Made by a program: the position numbers and the translations under genes. From Agaricus subrufescens (lineage: Eukaryota > Basidiomycota > Agaricomycetes > Agaricales > Agaricaceae): a stretch of DNA of 64,000 bases. The first letter of the stretch is position 1. Each line of letters begins with the position of its first letter. Positions 31,674-46,830 of this stretch are shown here, piece by piece. The notes under the pieces are model-generated. The model worked only from the letters and a program-made list of their open reading frames with translations, had not been told where the DNA came from and did not search any database. Location: the NCBI GenBank assembly GCA_029945375.1, contig CM057061.1, forward strand, positions 1,178,001 to 1,242,000, written 5' to 3'.

Positions 31674-34600
31674 ATGTCGGGTATCAAATTGCCATCCAGA
31701 ATTGTATTGCAACCCGGGTGTCTACCTTCAATCCCAAATGTACCCATAACTTCCATTAATGCTGCATTCCTTGCCGATTTCCATACCACATGCGCAAATT
31801 ACTTTGATGGCCTGACAAAGCCATTAGCCGACAAACTGAAGGTTGCGCGTGCTATGACTTGTCTATCCACGTGTATGCCCATCGCAAACTGGATTGCGAC
31901 CAAACGAGCAGATCTGGTGAAGTTGAAGCTTGATGAATTCATGACACAACTTCGACAACGATTCCTTCCCAACAATTGGCATGTTACCTTGCGTCTGGAG
32001 ATGTCCCATCGCATTATGAAGGATAAAGACAACTTCGTGACGTGGATCGAGGAACTGATTACCATGAATGGGCGCTTGGTCGGCACCCCTTCCCACTTTT
32101 CCGACGAACAATTCATCACCATCATTGGTGCTAACGTTCGCGAGCATCTTTACAACACTGCTGTAGCCAAGGGTCTGTATGACACCACCACGTACGATAC
32201 CATTCAAAAGTGGCAGATAGAGATGAACAAGCTCGACGACTCTCATACACTGGAATACAAAAGATGGACCTCTTTCACAGCTGCGAGCAAAGCGGCGAAC
32301 CAAGGGAGGAGCAACAACTCTTCTCGCATGAACATTTCCAACACAACATCTACGTCTAGCTCGAAGAACCATTGGCGTTCGCCTTACTTCCCCACACGTC
32401 CTACAGAGGAATCGGAACCCATGTCTGCATTTTCGCATTCTCGCTTCACTGAGGATGGTCCCAATCCGGCTCCGCCGAAGCTACTTCCGGAAGAGTGACG
32501 CATTCTGGAAGAGAACGGTGGCTGTAACAAATGCCGTCGGGTTAATGCAGGTCACTCCATTTCGCAATGTAGGAATGATGCCCCCTCTGGGGATGGGTAT
32601 CGCCCTGTTGCTTATCGTATTCTGAAGGACCGTAATGGCAATCCTACATCCAGTCTATCCACTTCCTCTTCATACAACAACAACAATTCTTCGTCTAATC
32701 ACACTTCATCCTCATCCTCTAATAGCAAGCGTCCTCATGGAGGGCAGGAAGGTTCCAGTTCATCGAAACGAGTCAAGCAGACCAATGCCATACAGCAGGA
32801 CAGTTCTGGGGATAGTGATATCGCCGTGGCAGCTGCCTTGTATGCGACAGAGGCGGACTCTTTCGAAGAATCTTTCATCATGCCCATCTTGCCGTCAAGG
32901 AGTCTTCCTATACATCCTACTCCTGCTGAATCTTCCTACATATGTAACAGGCGTGCAAACCTCACTTGACTGTCCTTAATACAAACGGATATCTCATCAT
33001 ACATGCACCGTGTCTCCCACCCTAATAATGCTTCTTTCATAACAGAAGTTAGTGAGAGCGAAGATCCCGCTGTTCACGTTTCTTCCGTTGTGAGTGCTGT
33101 TAACTTGGGACAGTTATTATGGTCATGTGCACTGATTAATGATGATTCCAGAGAAATCATGAATGTCGAGGCGCTGATTGACACTGGTGCTTCTGTGGTT
33201 TTGATACGAGATACCCTTGCAGAGCGACTGCATCTTCCACGTTTCCACCTGAAGAGACCCATTGCCATTGAGACTGCAACAAAAACCCGTAAACAGCTAG
33301 ACTACTTTGTAAATTTACATCTCACCTCTCGCGACACCTCTTACATTGCGAAACCTGTATGAGCAATTATTTCTGATTCCTTGTCTAACGACATCATCCT
33401 TGGGATGCCTTTCCTTGAGAAGAACTCCATCATTGTTGACGCTGCAATAGGCAGTGTGACGGACAAATCTGTAAATGTGTTGTTAGTCAATGGGTGCACC
33501 CACAAGGCACCTGGCCATAAACATCGTAAAATCCCATTGGCTCACAAGTGGCTGATAACCACTAGAAAGTACCAAAATTCCTTGCTGGCAGATCTGAAGA
33601 ACCGCCTAGCCATTGCCAAACGAACATTGGACTTGAATCACACAGTGTCTACTGTGCCCATTGATGTTATAACCTCGGCAATCATTGCTAGGGTACAACA
33701 GATAGAAGAGATGACATTGTTAGATAACAAAAGAGAACACATTCTGAACGAATTCCATTCCGTGTTTGAGGATGTGCCTCATGTTGACAGACTACCAGAT
33801 GACGTCGTAGCAGAAATTAAGTTGAAGGATGCATCGAAGTTGATCCAGACACGTACCTATGCATGTCCTAGGTGGTACTGGGACGCATGGAAAACCCTTA
33901 TCCAACAACATCTTGATGCGGGGAGGATCCGTGCCTCATCTGCACCAACCGCTTCACCTGCCTTCATCATACCCAAAGCGGATCCAGCTGCACTACCACG
34001 CTGGGTGAATGATTACCGACAATTGAATAAGAACACAGTACCTGATAGATATCCACTCCCTCGTATTGACGACATCCTGTCTGATTGCGGTAAAGGGAAG
34101 ATCTGGGGAACAATTGATATGACAAATGCCTTCTTCCAAACAAAAATGAAACCTAGTGACATACTGCTCACGGCAGTAACAACACCCTTCAGACTCTTTG
34201 AGTGGTGCGTGATGCCTATGGGATTGCGCAATGCTCCTGCGATACATCAGAGGCGTGTCAACAAAGCGCTGCAGCACCTCATCGGGAAGTTTTGCCATAT
34301 TTATCTAGACGACATTGTTATCTGGTCTGATAGTGTGGAAGAGCACTACCAGCACATCCGACAGATTTTGGCTGCGTTGAGAGACGCTGGTTTGTATTGC
34401 AACCTAAAGAAAACAAAGCTGTTTCAGCGAGAAATCTTTTTCCTTGGTCATATCATTAATGCAGGAGGCATCTATGCCGACAACAGTAAGATTGATCGCA
34501 TCATAAATTGGCCCCAGCCTTCGTGCGCCAAGGACGTTCGTAAGTTCCTGGGATTGGTCCGATATCTTGCTGCATTCTTGCCACAACTTGCGCAATACAC

Positions 34601-36750
34601 CCATGTCCTGAATAAGTTGACAGACAAGGAAGCGGATTTAGAATTTCCCGAGTGGACACCTGCCCACAATTCCGCCTTCGAGGGTATCAAGTCCCTTGTG
34701 CTAAGTGCAGATTGCTTAACCGTAATCGATCATAGTAAAATGCCAGACTCACGTATATTTGTAACTACGGATGCGTCGGATTTTCAGTCGGGGGCTATGC
34801 TCAGTTTTGGCCCCACTTGGGAACTTTCCCATCCTGTGGCTTTTGAGTCCCATCCCTTCAAAAACGCTGAGTTGAACTATCCTGTTCACAAGAAAGAATT
34901 ACTTGCAATTGTGTGGGCCCTGGACAAGTGGCGTTCAGATCTGTTGGGGGTCCCGTTTACTGTGTTGACAGATCATCGCACACTTGAATGTTTTCAGTCG
35001 CAAAAACACCTATCACGCCGACAAGCTCGGTGGTCCGAATTTCTACAACAATACGATTTTGACATTGTATACGTGAATGGCAGTGACAACACAGCTGCTG
35101 ATGCATTGTCACAAACGTCATTCCCTGAATGCGACACTGAAATGAAAGCTTGGCACATGTCCAATTATGATACGTTGGATGAGCTGGACGTACCTGTCTG
35201 CTCCATTCTTCGTTCCACAAACTGCTCACCGATGACCTCCTGCCGTGAATTGACAGCTGTACACCACATTGCAGCACCTGTGCTTGAAATTAGTCATGAC
35301 AATGAACTGTACAAATCAATCGCAGAAGGGTATGACTCAGACCCATGGTGCAAGAAAGCCTTGGAGACTGTGATGGACGGCTTAGAGAAGAGAGGCAACC
35401 TCCTTTACTTCAAGGGCCGACTCGTAATCCCTCGTGTGAATAACCTGCCAAATGTGATATGTTCACTAGCCCACAATGCATTGGGACATTTTGGCTTTGA
35501 AAAGAGTTACATGGCATTGCGCGAATCGTTCTTTTGGCCTGGCATGCGCACCTTCTTGGAATCCTCTTACATCCCAAGCTGCGACATCTGTCAGCGTACG
35601 AAATCTTCCACGCAGAAGCCTGTAGGCCCGCTGCATCCCCTACCTGTTCCAGATAAGCGGTTCCAAACAGTGGCCATTGACTTCATTGGCCCATTTCCAG
35701 AAGAGAATGGTTTTGACCATGTACTCACGATGACCGATCAGCTGGGGGCTGATGTCCGAATTGTCCCCTGCAAAAAGAATCTATCCGCCCGGGACCTCGC
35801 TGTCCTGTTCTTTGACGAGTGGTTCTGTGAGAATGGGCTGCCAGAGTCCATTGTATCAGACCGTGATGTACTTTTCTTGTCCCGATTTTGGACGCACTTA
35901 CATGAAATGACGGGCATCACATTGAAACTCTCTTCGTCATTTCATCCACAGACTGATGGCCTCTCTGAAAGAACCAATAAAACAGTCACTTCGGGCTGCG
36001 CTGCTCAAACACACAAAAGGCTGGACGACTGCTCTCCCCCGTATCCGTTTCAATATCATGAACACGGTTAATGCATCAACGGGATTTTCGGGCTTCCAAC
36101 TGAGGTTGGGGGTTTCTCCTCGATTGATTCCACCGATCTTCAAGGAGCCTAATGAGGATAAGTCTGAGACTCCGCTGCAATTTCTAGAATGCGTTGCGGT
36201 TGATGTTGGTACAGCCGCAGACAACTTACTGGAAGCTAAAATTTTACAAGCCGCTCAAGCTAACAAACATCGCAGGCCTGATTTCCCCCTCGCAGTCGGT
36301 GATAAAGTCTTGCTGTTGACGAAAAATCTTCAAAATGACCCATTGTTGGACCGTTACTCAGATGCTCGTCGGCTGCAACCCAAATTTATAGGTCCCTTCT
36401 CGATAACTGATTGTGACTCATCTCATAGTACAGTTACCCTGGATATCCCGGGTCCGGCAAACAAGTGCCGTGTTTTCCACACCTCACTAATTAAACCCTA
36501 TCTTGCTGTCTCTGACACCCCCCCCACCTTTGGGGAGGTGCCAGCGGAGCCTCCTGTGAAGGATACCCCAAATGGCCCGGAACATTACATACACTCCATC
36601 CTGGAGCACAAGAAGAGCGGCCGCGGTTTTCGTTTTCTCGTGAAATGGGAGGGCTTCCCGGATAGCCACAACGAGTGGTTAACTTATTCCGCATTGAAAC
36701 ACACGACGGCGCTCGATGACTACCTTAAAAGTAATGGCCCTCTGACTTGA
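31674..36750 (+). pseudogene. Gypsy gag-pol, three nonsense codons and one frameshift
   Basis: A single ancestral frame is recognisable. Gag (31674-32495) is cut by TGA at 32496 just before its zinc knuckle (CNKCRRVNAGHSISQC). Then come a Ser-rich linker with TGA at 32967, protease (ALIDTGASVVLI, 33003 on), TGA at 33360 and DIILGMPFL. Reverse transcriptase follows (YLDDIVIW), then RNase H (TTDASDFQSGAML), the integrase zinc finger (HNALGHFGFEKS, CDICQRT) and the core (AIDFIGPFP, SDRDVLFLS, FHPQTDGLSERT). A frameshift near 35990 is followed by the integrase end and a chromodomain (LVKWEGFPDSHNEWL). Each TGA is one C-to-T step from CGA (Arg). Chromodomains target insertion to modified chromatin. 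Confidence 0.88.
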
Positions 36751-36767
36751 TACTAACAAAAATTTTT

Positions 36768-36781
36768 AAAGGGGGGAGGAG
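36768..36781 (+). other. Gypsy polypurine tract
   Basis: AAAGGGGGGAGGAG immediately precedes the 3' LTR, the expected place for the plus-strand primer. Confidence 0.8.
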
Positions 36782-37026
36782 TGTAAGCCATGGCTTACAA
36801 CGTCACACCACTATTCTTAGACACCTATATAAAGCTTGACGTACGTATGCTCGTTCTTCCTTCTTTCCTCTATCATCATCTTCACTCTCTGCTGTAACCC
36901 ATATCCTTGATACGCGTATCTCTGTTTCCTCGCTCTTTAATACACTACTTGGAAATACTCTGTTCAAGCGTGACAGTGAGTTATCTAAGTTACTATCATA
37001 TTTAGTGTTCCCCTTTGCGGGTTCCA
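36782..37026 (+). repeat. Gypsy 3' LTR
   Basis: 245 bases, same ends as the 5' LTR, followed directly by the GCAAT duplication at 37027-37031. Confidence 0.93.
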
Positions 37027-37031
37027 GCAAT

Positions 37032-37259
37032 TTTAAACACTACCCTATCCCTAGGGAACGAAATGTAATAGATATCTCGAAGTTTGATCGTTGAGGACAC
37101 GCAAAGGGTAGCCGTGCAATGAGCACCTACAAGCTTGGACGGTCAGGACTCCAAAAAGTATCCAGTCAAAAGTAACACCGAATAACTAGAAATATTTTGT
37201 ATAAACATCTGTTTTGACTTCTTGAGAGTGCCTGAATGACGAACCAGCCCTGGAGGCAT
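37032..37259 (-). pseudogene. DUF6534 copy 3, N-terminal exons
   Basis: The start MPPGLVRHSGTLKK (ATG at 37259) parallels MDPALVCHPNVL of the intact gene. A short intron, then LFGVTFDWILFGVLTVQA, an intron, and YYISFPRDRVVFKI lead straight into the gypsy insertion site. Across the insertion the frame continues as KIAVVYVYLAGVAQ. Confidence 0.75.
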
Positions 37260-38515
37260 AAATGGGACTGAATAAAAGCGCGCTCTCAGCCAGGAGCCAA
37301 CAATAGACCTCGAGAGGGAAGCGACTTCCGACTCGTATCGTATATATCCATGCGAAACTAAGGGAGTGAGAGAAGGGTATCTCTTATGACGAGGAGAATA
37401 CATACATGTTATATCAGTTTTCCCGCTTACCGATGGGTGAGGATCAACCGTCCATAGGATCTCGGGGAAATGCGTGCACTTCCCGACACTACAACACTTT
37501 CAGTCATATTTATCATAAAAGGAATAGTGAGCCCACTTATGAATGTATTGCCTTGAGTTCAAGTACAGCTATTGGCTTCCATCATCACAACCCTGGTGAA
37601 GGTTATCGGAATTCTAGGATTTTTGATGAGTTAATGTATGGCATTGCATTGCTGACGTACTCTCTCGGAAAGGCTCTCAGAGTGTTTGGGCTCTGGAATA
37701 TTTTCTAAGTTTAAATTGCTTCAACCATCGTCATGAGGTGCACGTTACTTGTCAGTCCAGCCTGGGTAGGAAATCCAAGGACACTCGAGCGCGAGACCAG
37801 CGATCATTTGCAAGTCCCAAACGTTATTTATTTCATCATCACTAACCCCTGAACTAGTCAAGTTCTGAGCGCGACATCTCGAAACCTTATTTGAGTCCGA
37901 TGCGAATTTTCCATTCATGAATCCAGCAGCGTATAGCAGGTGTATTTTACATTCTTTGCAATTATGTGACAGATACAAAGTGGCGCATTTATCCGAAGGA
38001 ATTGTCAACGACCAGTGTGTCTGGATATGGGGAGCACAGGGGTTGCTCTTTGTTTTCCAGCGCAAAAGTTGTTTAGCAGACCTGAGTTCGATTTATATGT
38101 GTTGTTCCAGATTTATCGTTTGACACCTCGCATGATACCACTTGATGCACAGAGTTCCTTCATAAAGCAAGGATTATCGTAAGGCTCCAGAGATACGTTG
38201 AGCTACCAATTTTTTATCATGGCCCAAGTACACACAAGCCCAACAGATAAAAGTGATTTCGCCAGCTGAGCCTTGAATCATGCCGGATGTGCAGCAGTCA
38301 ATGCATAAATCTATCTGTCAATGCACAGATATCTGTCCAGTCACCAGAGACCAAGTCTAAAGAGTGGAGGTCCCTCGATATGGTTAAGCGCGAAAGAAGA
38401 TGATCTCGAATGTTGTAGAAAGACATGTTGTATTTGTCCGTGTTTGTGCCCGATATGAGGACGCGTGTCCTCCGTTTCTCCGTACCGAACCAGCTGATCC
38501 ACAACCACCACTACC
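37260..38515. other. Intergenic, no assigned gene
   Basis: A minus-strand frame at 37745-38065 (106 codons) contains several Cys (CKECKIH, ALECPW) and could be an exon of a small secreted protein, but no family is recognised. The last part is the CDC48 promoter. Nothing else was seen. Confidence 0.4.
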
Positions 38516-41486
<2,971 letters not shown>

Positions 41487-41775
41487 TTTGCCGGTTTTCT
41501 CTCTCTCGTGGTTGTTCTCCATACAGCACATTGCTTTTAGTGTAATATATCAAAAAGTTCAGGCATAGTTAGCTCAATAGATTTGGTTTCTGCGGACGAG
41601 GAGCGTGTTTTAGAGCCGGCTGCGCTGGTTTGGTTACCGGGCACGTGCCTGCGGTATTCATCGCATTGTCCATGGCCCACTATCTGCCTTGGTCCCAACC
41701 ACCTCCCCTCGTCGTCGTCGTCGCCGCCGCCCTCTCCCGTCCTTTCCTTCGCTCCTTGTACATTCGGTCAGCGGC
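41487..41775. other. Spacer between cdc48 and the acyltransferase
   Basis: The cdc48 3' flank and acyltransferase promoter share about 290 bases. A run of CGT/CGC triplets at 41708-41732 lies just upstream of the ATG. Confidence 0.5.
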
Positions 41776-43843
41776 ATGACTGCACAAACGCAGAATTCCA
41801 AGCTGGAAACACCTGCGTCATCGCCCTCATCACATACAAAACTATCAACGGGTTCGTTGAGAGAGCATTTGTCCAAGTTGACCTCGACCCCGTCTCTAAA
41901 TACAGGCATCGAGTACGTGGTTTTCTGTTGCGTTCACCCCGGTGCCTTTCGTTGTTTGTTGATCAACGCACAATGCGACTGTCTTGTCGAAACAGATTTG
42001 TTCCTGCGAAGATTCCTAGGAAAAGGAGGCTTCAGACGATGGCTGTGGCGATCTGGTCGAGTAGTATCGTTATCTTGTTTTGTTTTTTCTTTTATTTGTG
42101 GTAAGTCGTGGTCTTGGTACTTGTTCGTTGCTTTGGATCGCGACGCCGCGTACGCGCGCGTGGAGATTATCTTGACGGTGTTAGGGCGCCGTTCGCTCCA
42201 TTCTCTTGCATTCTCGACCCCTCGTGCTTATGCAGAACTTGTACCTTGACTAATTTTATACTTTGTTTTAGCTCGTACCCTGCGCTATGGCCGTTTTTAG
42301 CGATGTACTGGATATGGATGCAAGTGGATACGGCGCCTGAGACGGGGAGAAGAATATCTCCCTGGGTGAGGAGGAGCAAGTTTTGGAGATATTTTGCGGC
42401 GTATTATCCTGTTTCGTGAGTTTGCGCATTTGTTCTAGTTGTGAGTCTTTATGACATTCGTTGATAAGGTTGTTCAAAGTAATGTTTCATTTCGAATCAT
42501 AGGATTGAATGGGGTGTTCAGATAACAGTCTCACTTATAGGAAAAGGAACTGCCTCCGGACAGGCCCTATGTATTCGGATATCATCCGCATGGTGTGTTG
42601 AATAGTTGTTCTGGCTTGGAGGTTAAGTTGATTGATTGAGGGTACAATCTGTGTTTTGCAGGTATTATTGGCATGTATGTCTGTTATCGATGTTTTACTC
42701 AATCGCATCGACTGAAGGCGAATATGTGAAGGGGGGCTTTCGTAACTTTTGCTACAGAAGGTATGTTGACGCGATGTCTTTTCTTCTTCATTGCTGTAAC
42801 ATTGAATCCATCTTTGTTTTTCGTATAATCCAGCAACAGGGTTTTCAGAATCATTTCCCGGAATTACACCACATCTCTTAACATTAACCAACAATTTCAA
42901 AGTGCCGTTCTATCGTGATATTCTTATGGCTCTTGGTGTTTATAGTGTCAGCAAAGCTTCGTGTTCGAATATTTTGAAGGCCGGACCGGGGTCTTCCATT
43001 ACGATTGTGGTGGGAGGGGCGGCGGAAAGTTTGAGCGCCCATCCGGGGACTGTTAATTTAACTTTGCGAAAGCGGTGTGTTTGTCTCTTTTTCAACTGGA
43101 TTCGAGGCTTATTTGGTGGACTGGGGTTGTAAGGCTTGGGTTTATCAAGGTCGCGATTCAGCATGGGTATGTTCGTTGGGTGTGTTGAACTTCTTTGCAG
43201 GGTATTGACTACTTGGTTCGTAGTGCGGATTTGGTCCCTGTATTCTCATTCGGGGAAAACGATGTATGTATTTTTGAAAGGAGGGTGGCCTCCTGTTTTT
43301 TATTTTGCCTTGGGCCCTATTTATCTCGACCTAATTTTAGATCTATGAGCAAATGCCGAACGAAAAGGGAACGACGATATATACACTCCAGAAGCATTTT
43401 CAGTCCATTTTTGGTTTTACGCTACCCTTGTTTCATGGACGGGGAGTTCTAAATTGTGCGTTGTTATTTCTCCTTTCCTCCTCCCATTACCTTCTTGTCC
43501 TCGTAAGAATGAATAACTGATGAATGCAATAGATAATTTGGGCCTCATGCCTTATCGACGGCGTATTGTTGTTGTCAGTGAGTAGGATGTAGTATTATTG
43601 CTCGAGTTCAATCAATTGACTGCGAGGAATGATAGTTGGACGACCTATCTCGGTGAAGCAGCATGATAAGCCAACGACGGAGGAGGTTAGGTTGGTACAA
43701 GAGAAATATATAACAGAGCTTACTCGGTATGTTGCTCCTTTTACTGTTGAGGTTGTAGCATTAAGCTTTTGATTAGGATATGGGACACTTATAAAGACGA
43801 ATTTGCGAAGGCTCGGCTACGGGAGTTGGAAATTATAGAGTAG
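41776..43843 (+). CDS. Diacylglycerol O-acyltransferase, DGAT2 family
   Basis: Multiple exons read in order. The N-terminal Ser/Thr-rich part is MTAQTQNSKLETPASSPSSH. It is followed by PAKIPRKRRLQTMAVAIWSS and a hydrophobic hairpin (IVILFCFFFYLW, PALWPFLAMYWIWM). Then come RRSKFWRYFAAYYPVS, RPYVFGYHPHG with the HPHG active-site motif (split by an intron), GFSESFPGITPHLLTLTNNF, FYRDILMALGVYSVSK, ITIVVGGAAESLSAHPGT, LVPVFSFGEND and FTLPLFHGRG, ending near residue 370. These are the DGAT2 signature blocks, including the GGAAE element. The enzyme makes triacylglycerol from diacylglycerol and acyl-CoA at the ER and lipid droplets. Introns are unusually short and many. All blocks are intact. Confidence 0.88.
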
Positions 43844-44389
43844 GCTGGAGTACGTGGGGGGATGGTGGTATTATGCTATTCTCTCTTTTTTTTGCTGCTA
43901 TTTTGTTCTTACATTTTAGAAATTTCTTAATTGTCGGTTTGTATGTGAATGCTTGGAGTTTTGTATTGCTCCATTTTAAGATATACATATGTGTGGGATC
44001 TTGTTTTTTTTTTTTGCTTCTTAGATTCTTGGCGTTGCCTTCTATCGCGTTGTTGATATTTGTCGGCATTGGAGTCCATAGTGTCAGTGGATCGTCCTGG
44101 GGGAACGTGTAAATCTATTAAGGGCAGACCATCCTACTAAGGTATGGATTTCAAGCTGCTCGATTGCTGTAAACCTCATATTGATATCAATCACTGTGAC
44201 CCTCGCTGGCCAAGTCCGACATGAAGCTGAATACTCTCGGTTACGATGCATATCATTGGCCGTCCCCGTTTGGCACGGACCCATCAATCAATCTTCTAGA
44301 TCAAATAGGCGATGCATTATAAGAAGCTGGTTCAACTCCCAGGAATTGCTCTTTAGCAACTTGTGGAGCCCAGCCTACCGCCCGAGACC
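43844..44389. other. Intergenic
   Basis: T-rich 3' flank of the acyltransferase gene and promoter of the F-box gene. Nothing else was recognised. Confidence 0.5.
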
Positions 44390-45904
44390 ATGAGCCTCTA
44401 TCAGCGGCCGTCGGGAAATGAGTGTCAGTATCTGCAAAGTTCGGGCGTTCAATTTCCTGATGATGGCGAATCCGAAGCCGCATCTCTCAAACTCGAGGTT
44501 TCCAGGATAGACAACCATGTGGAGCAGCTGCAGCTCAGGAAACAAGACAGGCTCCGTCGCTTGAACGCGCTCTGTTCGACCACGAGAATTCTTCCTCCAG
44601 AGACTTTGGAATTGATTTTCCATCACGTCGCCACTCCAATCACCTACTCGACTTTCCTCAATTATTCTCGACTTCTTGGCTATCCTAAAGATATCGAGAG
44701 GAACATCTCCATTATTCGGAGCGCGAGTGTCTGCTCCTTGTGGAGGGATTTGATCTTGTCCACCCCTTCCCTTTGGACTACGTTAGTTCTGCACGTCAGA
44801 CCTAACGATAGACAGGTCAAGAGAGAGTTGATGGAACTCTCTTGGACGAGATCGCAAGATTTGCCGTTGGCAGTAGATCTGGGATTCAAAGGATCCCGAG
44901 ATTTGGGAGGCGTAACATGGGAGGTCAAAGCTATAGAGTTGTTTTCCCTCGTGAGGCACAACGCCGAGCGACTTGGCATATTACGACTTCGTAGTCCACC
45001 CTTCTCCCAGGTTCGCCATATCACCAAATCCTCATTACACCAGCTTCAATGCTTATCGCTGGAAGATATGAGTGATACTCGTGCTATCACGTTATCCAAC
45101 CTACCTCAATTGCGCCAGTTGGTTTTGAGGAGTATTTCGACTAAAATTCGGGTCGCGCAAAACGATATCACCGTTTTGGATTTTTTCGACACATCGTTAG
45201 CTGTATGTATCGGGATCTTTAAACGATGTCCTAATGTCGTCGAGGTTCATTGTCGGTTTCCAAAAACATCGCCGCAAGCTGAGGAAATGCATTTAGACGA
45301 GGCTCGTCCCAACTCCATCATTACATTCCCGCTCCTCGAGAATTTCACCTGGACGCTTTTGGACAATGACCTCAATGCATCATTCATCCAACGAATTGCG
45401 TTGCCTGCATTAAAGAGGCTTCAGCTTTATGGTGATACGAATCGCGTACCGCGGTCGATCGATCCATTACCCGTTATGCGATTCTTGCATCAAACATCCC
45501 GAGGTGTCGAGGAGCTAGAGTTGGTTTATTGGAGGGAGTGGACTTCTTGCGGATTGGCTGATATTTTCAGTCATGTACACAGTACGAGGAAGGTGATTCT
45601 ACGAGAGTGTCTTGAAACGTTTGCCCTCGATACGGTCAAGCTTCTCAGCCTCGCGCAAACCGGATCCTCTGATCAAGCGGATTACTTGCCTCATTTGGAG
45701 ATGCTGTCGATTCAGTCGGCCAAGACTCGAGCGTATCTTGGAAAATTGCCAGATCTGATGAGACAGAGGGTTTTGAAAGGCAACCGGACACAGCCTTTCA
45801 GACTCGAGATTTCGAGACCTGAAGCGTCTGTTGGACGGTTGTTAGAAGCCGAGGAGGCCGTTAAAAATGGAGATATTAAACTGAACTTCCTCGAAAAAAT
45901 TTAG
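44390..45904 (+). CDS. F-box/LRR-type protein, paralogue 1
   Basis: One exon of 504 residues from ATG 44390. A short coiled-coil stretch (VSRIDNHVEQLQLRKQDRLR) precedes an F-box (ILPPETLELIFHHVA, about residue 68) and an extended C-terminal region of degenerate leucine-rich repeats (LQCLSLEDM, LPQLRQLVLRSI, LPALKRLQLYGD). Such proteins act as substrate receptors of SCF ubiquitin ligases in the cytosol or nucleus, binding Skp1 through the F-box. The substrate is unknown. A paralogue lies at 51917-53488. The paralogue's start ATG corresponds here to GTG at 44363, so translation probably begins nine codons later. Confidence 0.82.
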   Translation: MSLYQRPSGNECQYLQSSGVQFPDDGESEAASLKLEVSRIDNHVEQLQLRKQDRLRRLNALCSTTRILPPETLELIFHHVATPITYSTFLNYSRLLGYPKDIERNISIIRSASVCSLWRDLILSTPSLWTTLVLHVRPNDRQVKRELMELSWTRSQDLPLAVDLGFKGSRDLGGVTWEVKAIELFSLVRHNAERLGILRLRSPPFSQVRHITKSSLHQLQCLSLEDMSDTRAITLSNLPQLRQLVLRSISTKIRVAQNDITVLDFFDTSLAVCIGIFKRCPNVVEVHCRFPKTSPQAEEMHLDEARPNSIITFPLLENFTWTLLDNDLNASFIQRIALPALKRLQLYGDTNRVPRSIDPLPVMRFLHQTSRGVEELELVYWREWTSCGLADIFSHVHSTRKVILRECLETFALDTVKLLSLAQTGSSDQADYLPHLEMLSIQSAKTRAYLGKLPDLMRQRVLKGNRTQPFRLEISRPEASVGRLLEAEEAVKNGDIKLNFLEKI

Positions 45905-46830
45905 TAGTGTAAAGAGGAGTAGAAAACGGATATATTTCAAGAGGCTTCAGGCCTGCCTGTACTGGGTGCGCGATGTGGAATATACATGGAGTTATATGTC
46001 GCTTCCGTTACTTCTATATCCTGCGATCTGCATCACTCTCTGGTGACTTTCCGAAAGTTCTGTCTCAGCGTTTCATTGCCCGGTTGTTTACTTTATTCTT
46101 TTGTTGCGCTTTTGTTTCTCTTTTCATAATACTAACTTTTTCTTCTGTCTGCCATCTCCTCTGTTTCTCATTTTGAATGAGCGATGGCCTGGCCGTTTTT
46201 TGGTGATTTCTTGACTTTTCCCAGCGTCATCGTGGATTGTTCATCTGTTCGGTTCATCGCCTTCCCTCTCTGGACATATCCACTTGGACCTTTCTCTTCC
46301 ACAGTTAATGATGACTGGTCACACGCATGCGCCCATTATTCGACCCACTCGCGCTCTTTGCAACAAGACGATATCGCTTTTTTCCGCCATCGGCTCACCA
46401 TTCCATATCTCGTCTCCGTCATATTGGGAACACTAAAACAGAAGAAGAAGAATTAACAGGAAAATGTTATGCCTGCGACAACACACGAATGAAGCAGAGT
46501 TGAGAATGATATAGGAGATGTGTGTGTGCGCTGGGATGGATATTTATAGGAACTAGGGTATTTTGTATCTTTTTTCTTTTTTAGTTTTGGTATCGGGATT
46601 ACTTTGTATGAGAAGTAGATTTAGTTCATGAAGTATTGCGGCTTTTTTTACGTTCTGTTTTATTTATTTATTGGTTTATGTCTGACGGTTCCTTTTGTTT
46701 TTTATGATGTTGACTATATTGAATTCAACTTGATTACAGATATGGTTGTCTGGAGAATTGCGATGCAGTTGGTATGTTTAAGTGGACCTACGTTTTCGCT
46801 ACCGAAACAATACCGTGCCCGCTACTCATT
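45905..46830. other. Intergenic
   Basis: T-rich sequence; the hydrophobic frames at 45973-46176 and 46628-46834 probably reflect base composition. It holds the 3' flanks of the F-box gene (+) and the DUF6534 gene (-). No feature was recognised. Confidence 0.45.

Larger units (their letters stand above)
30982..37026 (+). mobile_element. Ty3/gypsy chromodomain retrotransposon, decayed
   Basis: The 6045-bp element has two 245-bp LTRs beginning TGTAAGCC and ending GGTTCCA, a perfect 5-bp target duplication GCAAT (30977-30981 and 37027-37031), a polypurine tract and one gag-pol frame ending in a chromodomain. It lies within an exon of DUF6534 copy 3. The coding frame is closed by three in-frame TGA codons and one frameshift, so it cannot move by itself. 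No tRNA-type primer-binding site follows the 5' LTR, which would fit a self-priming Tf1/sushi-type element. Confidence 0.93.
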
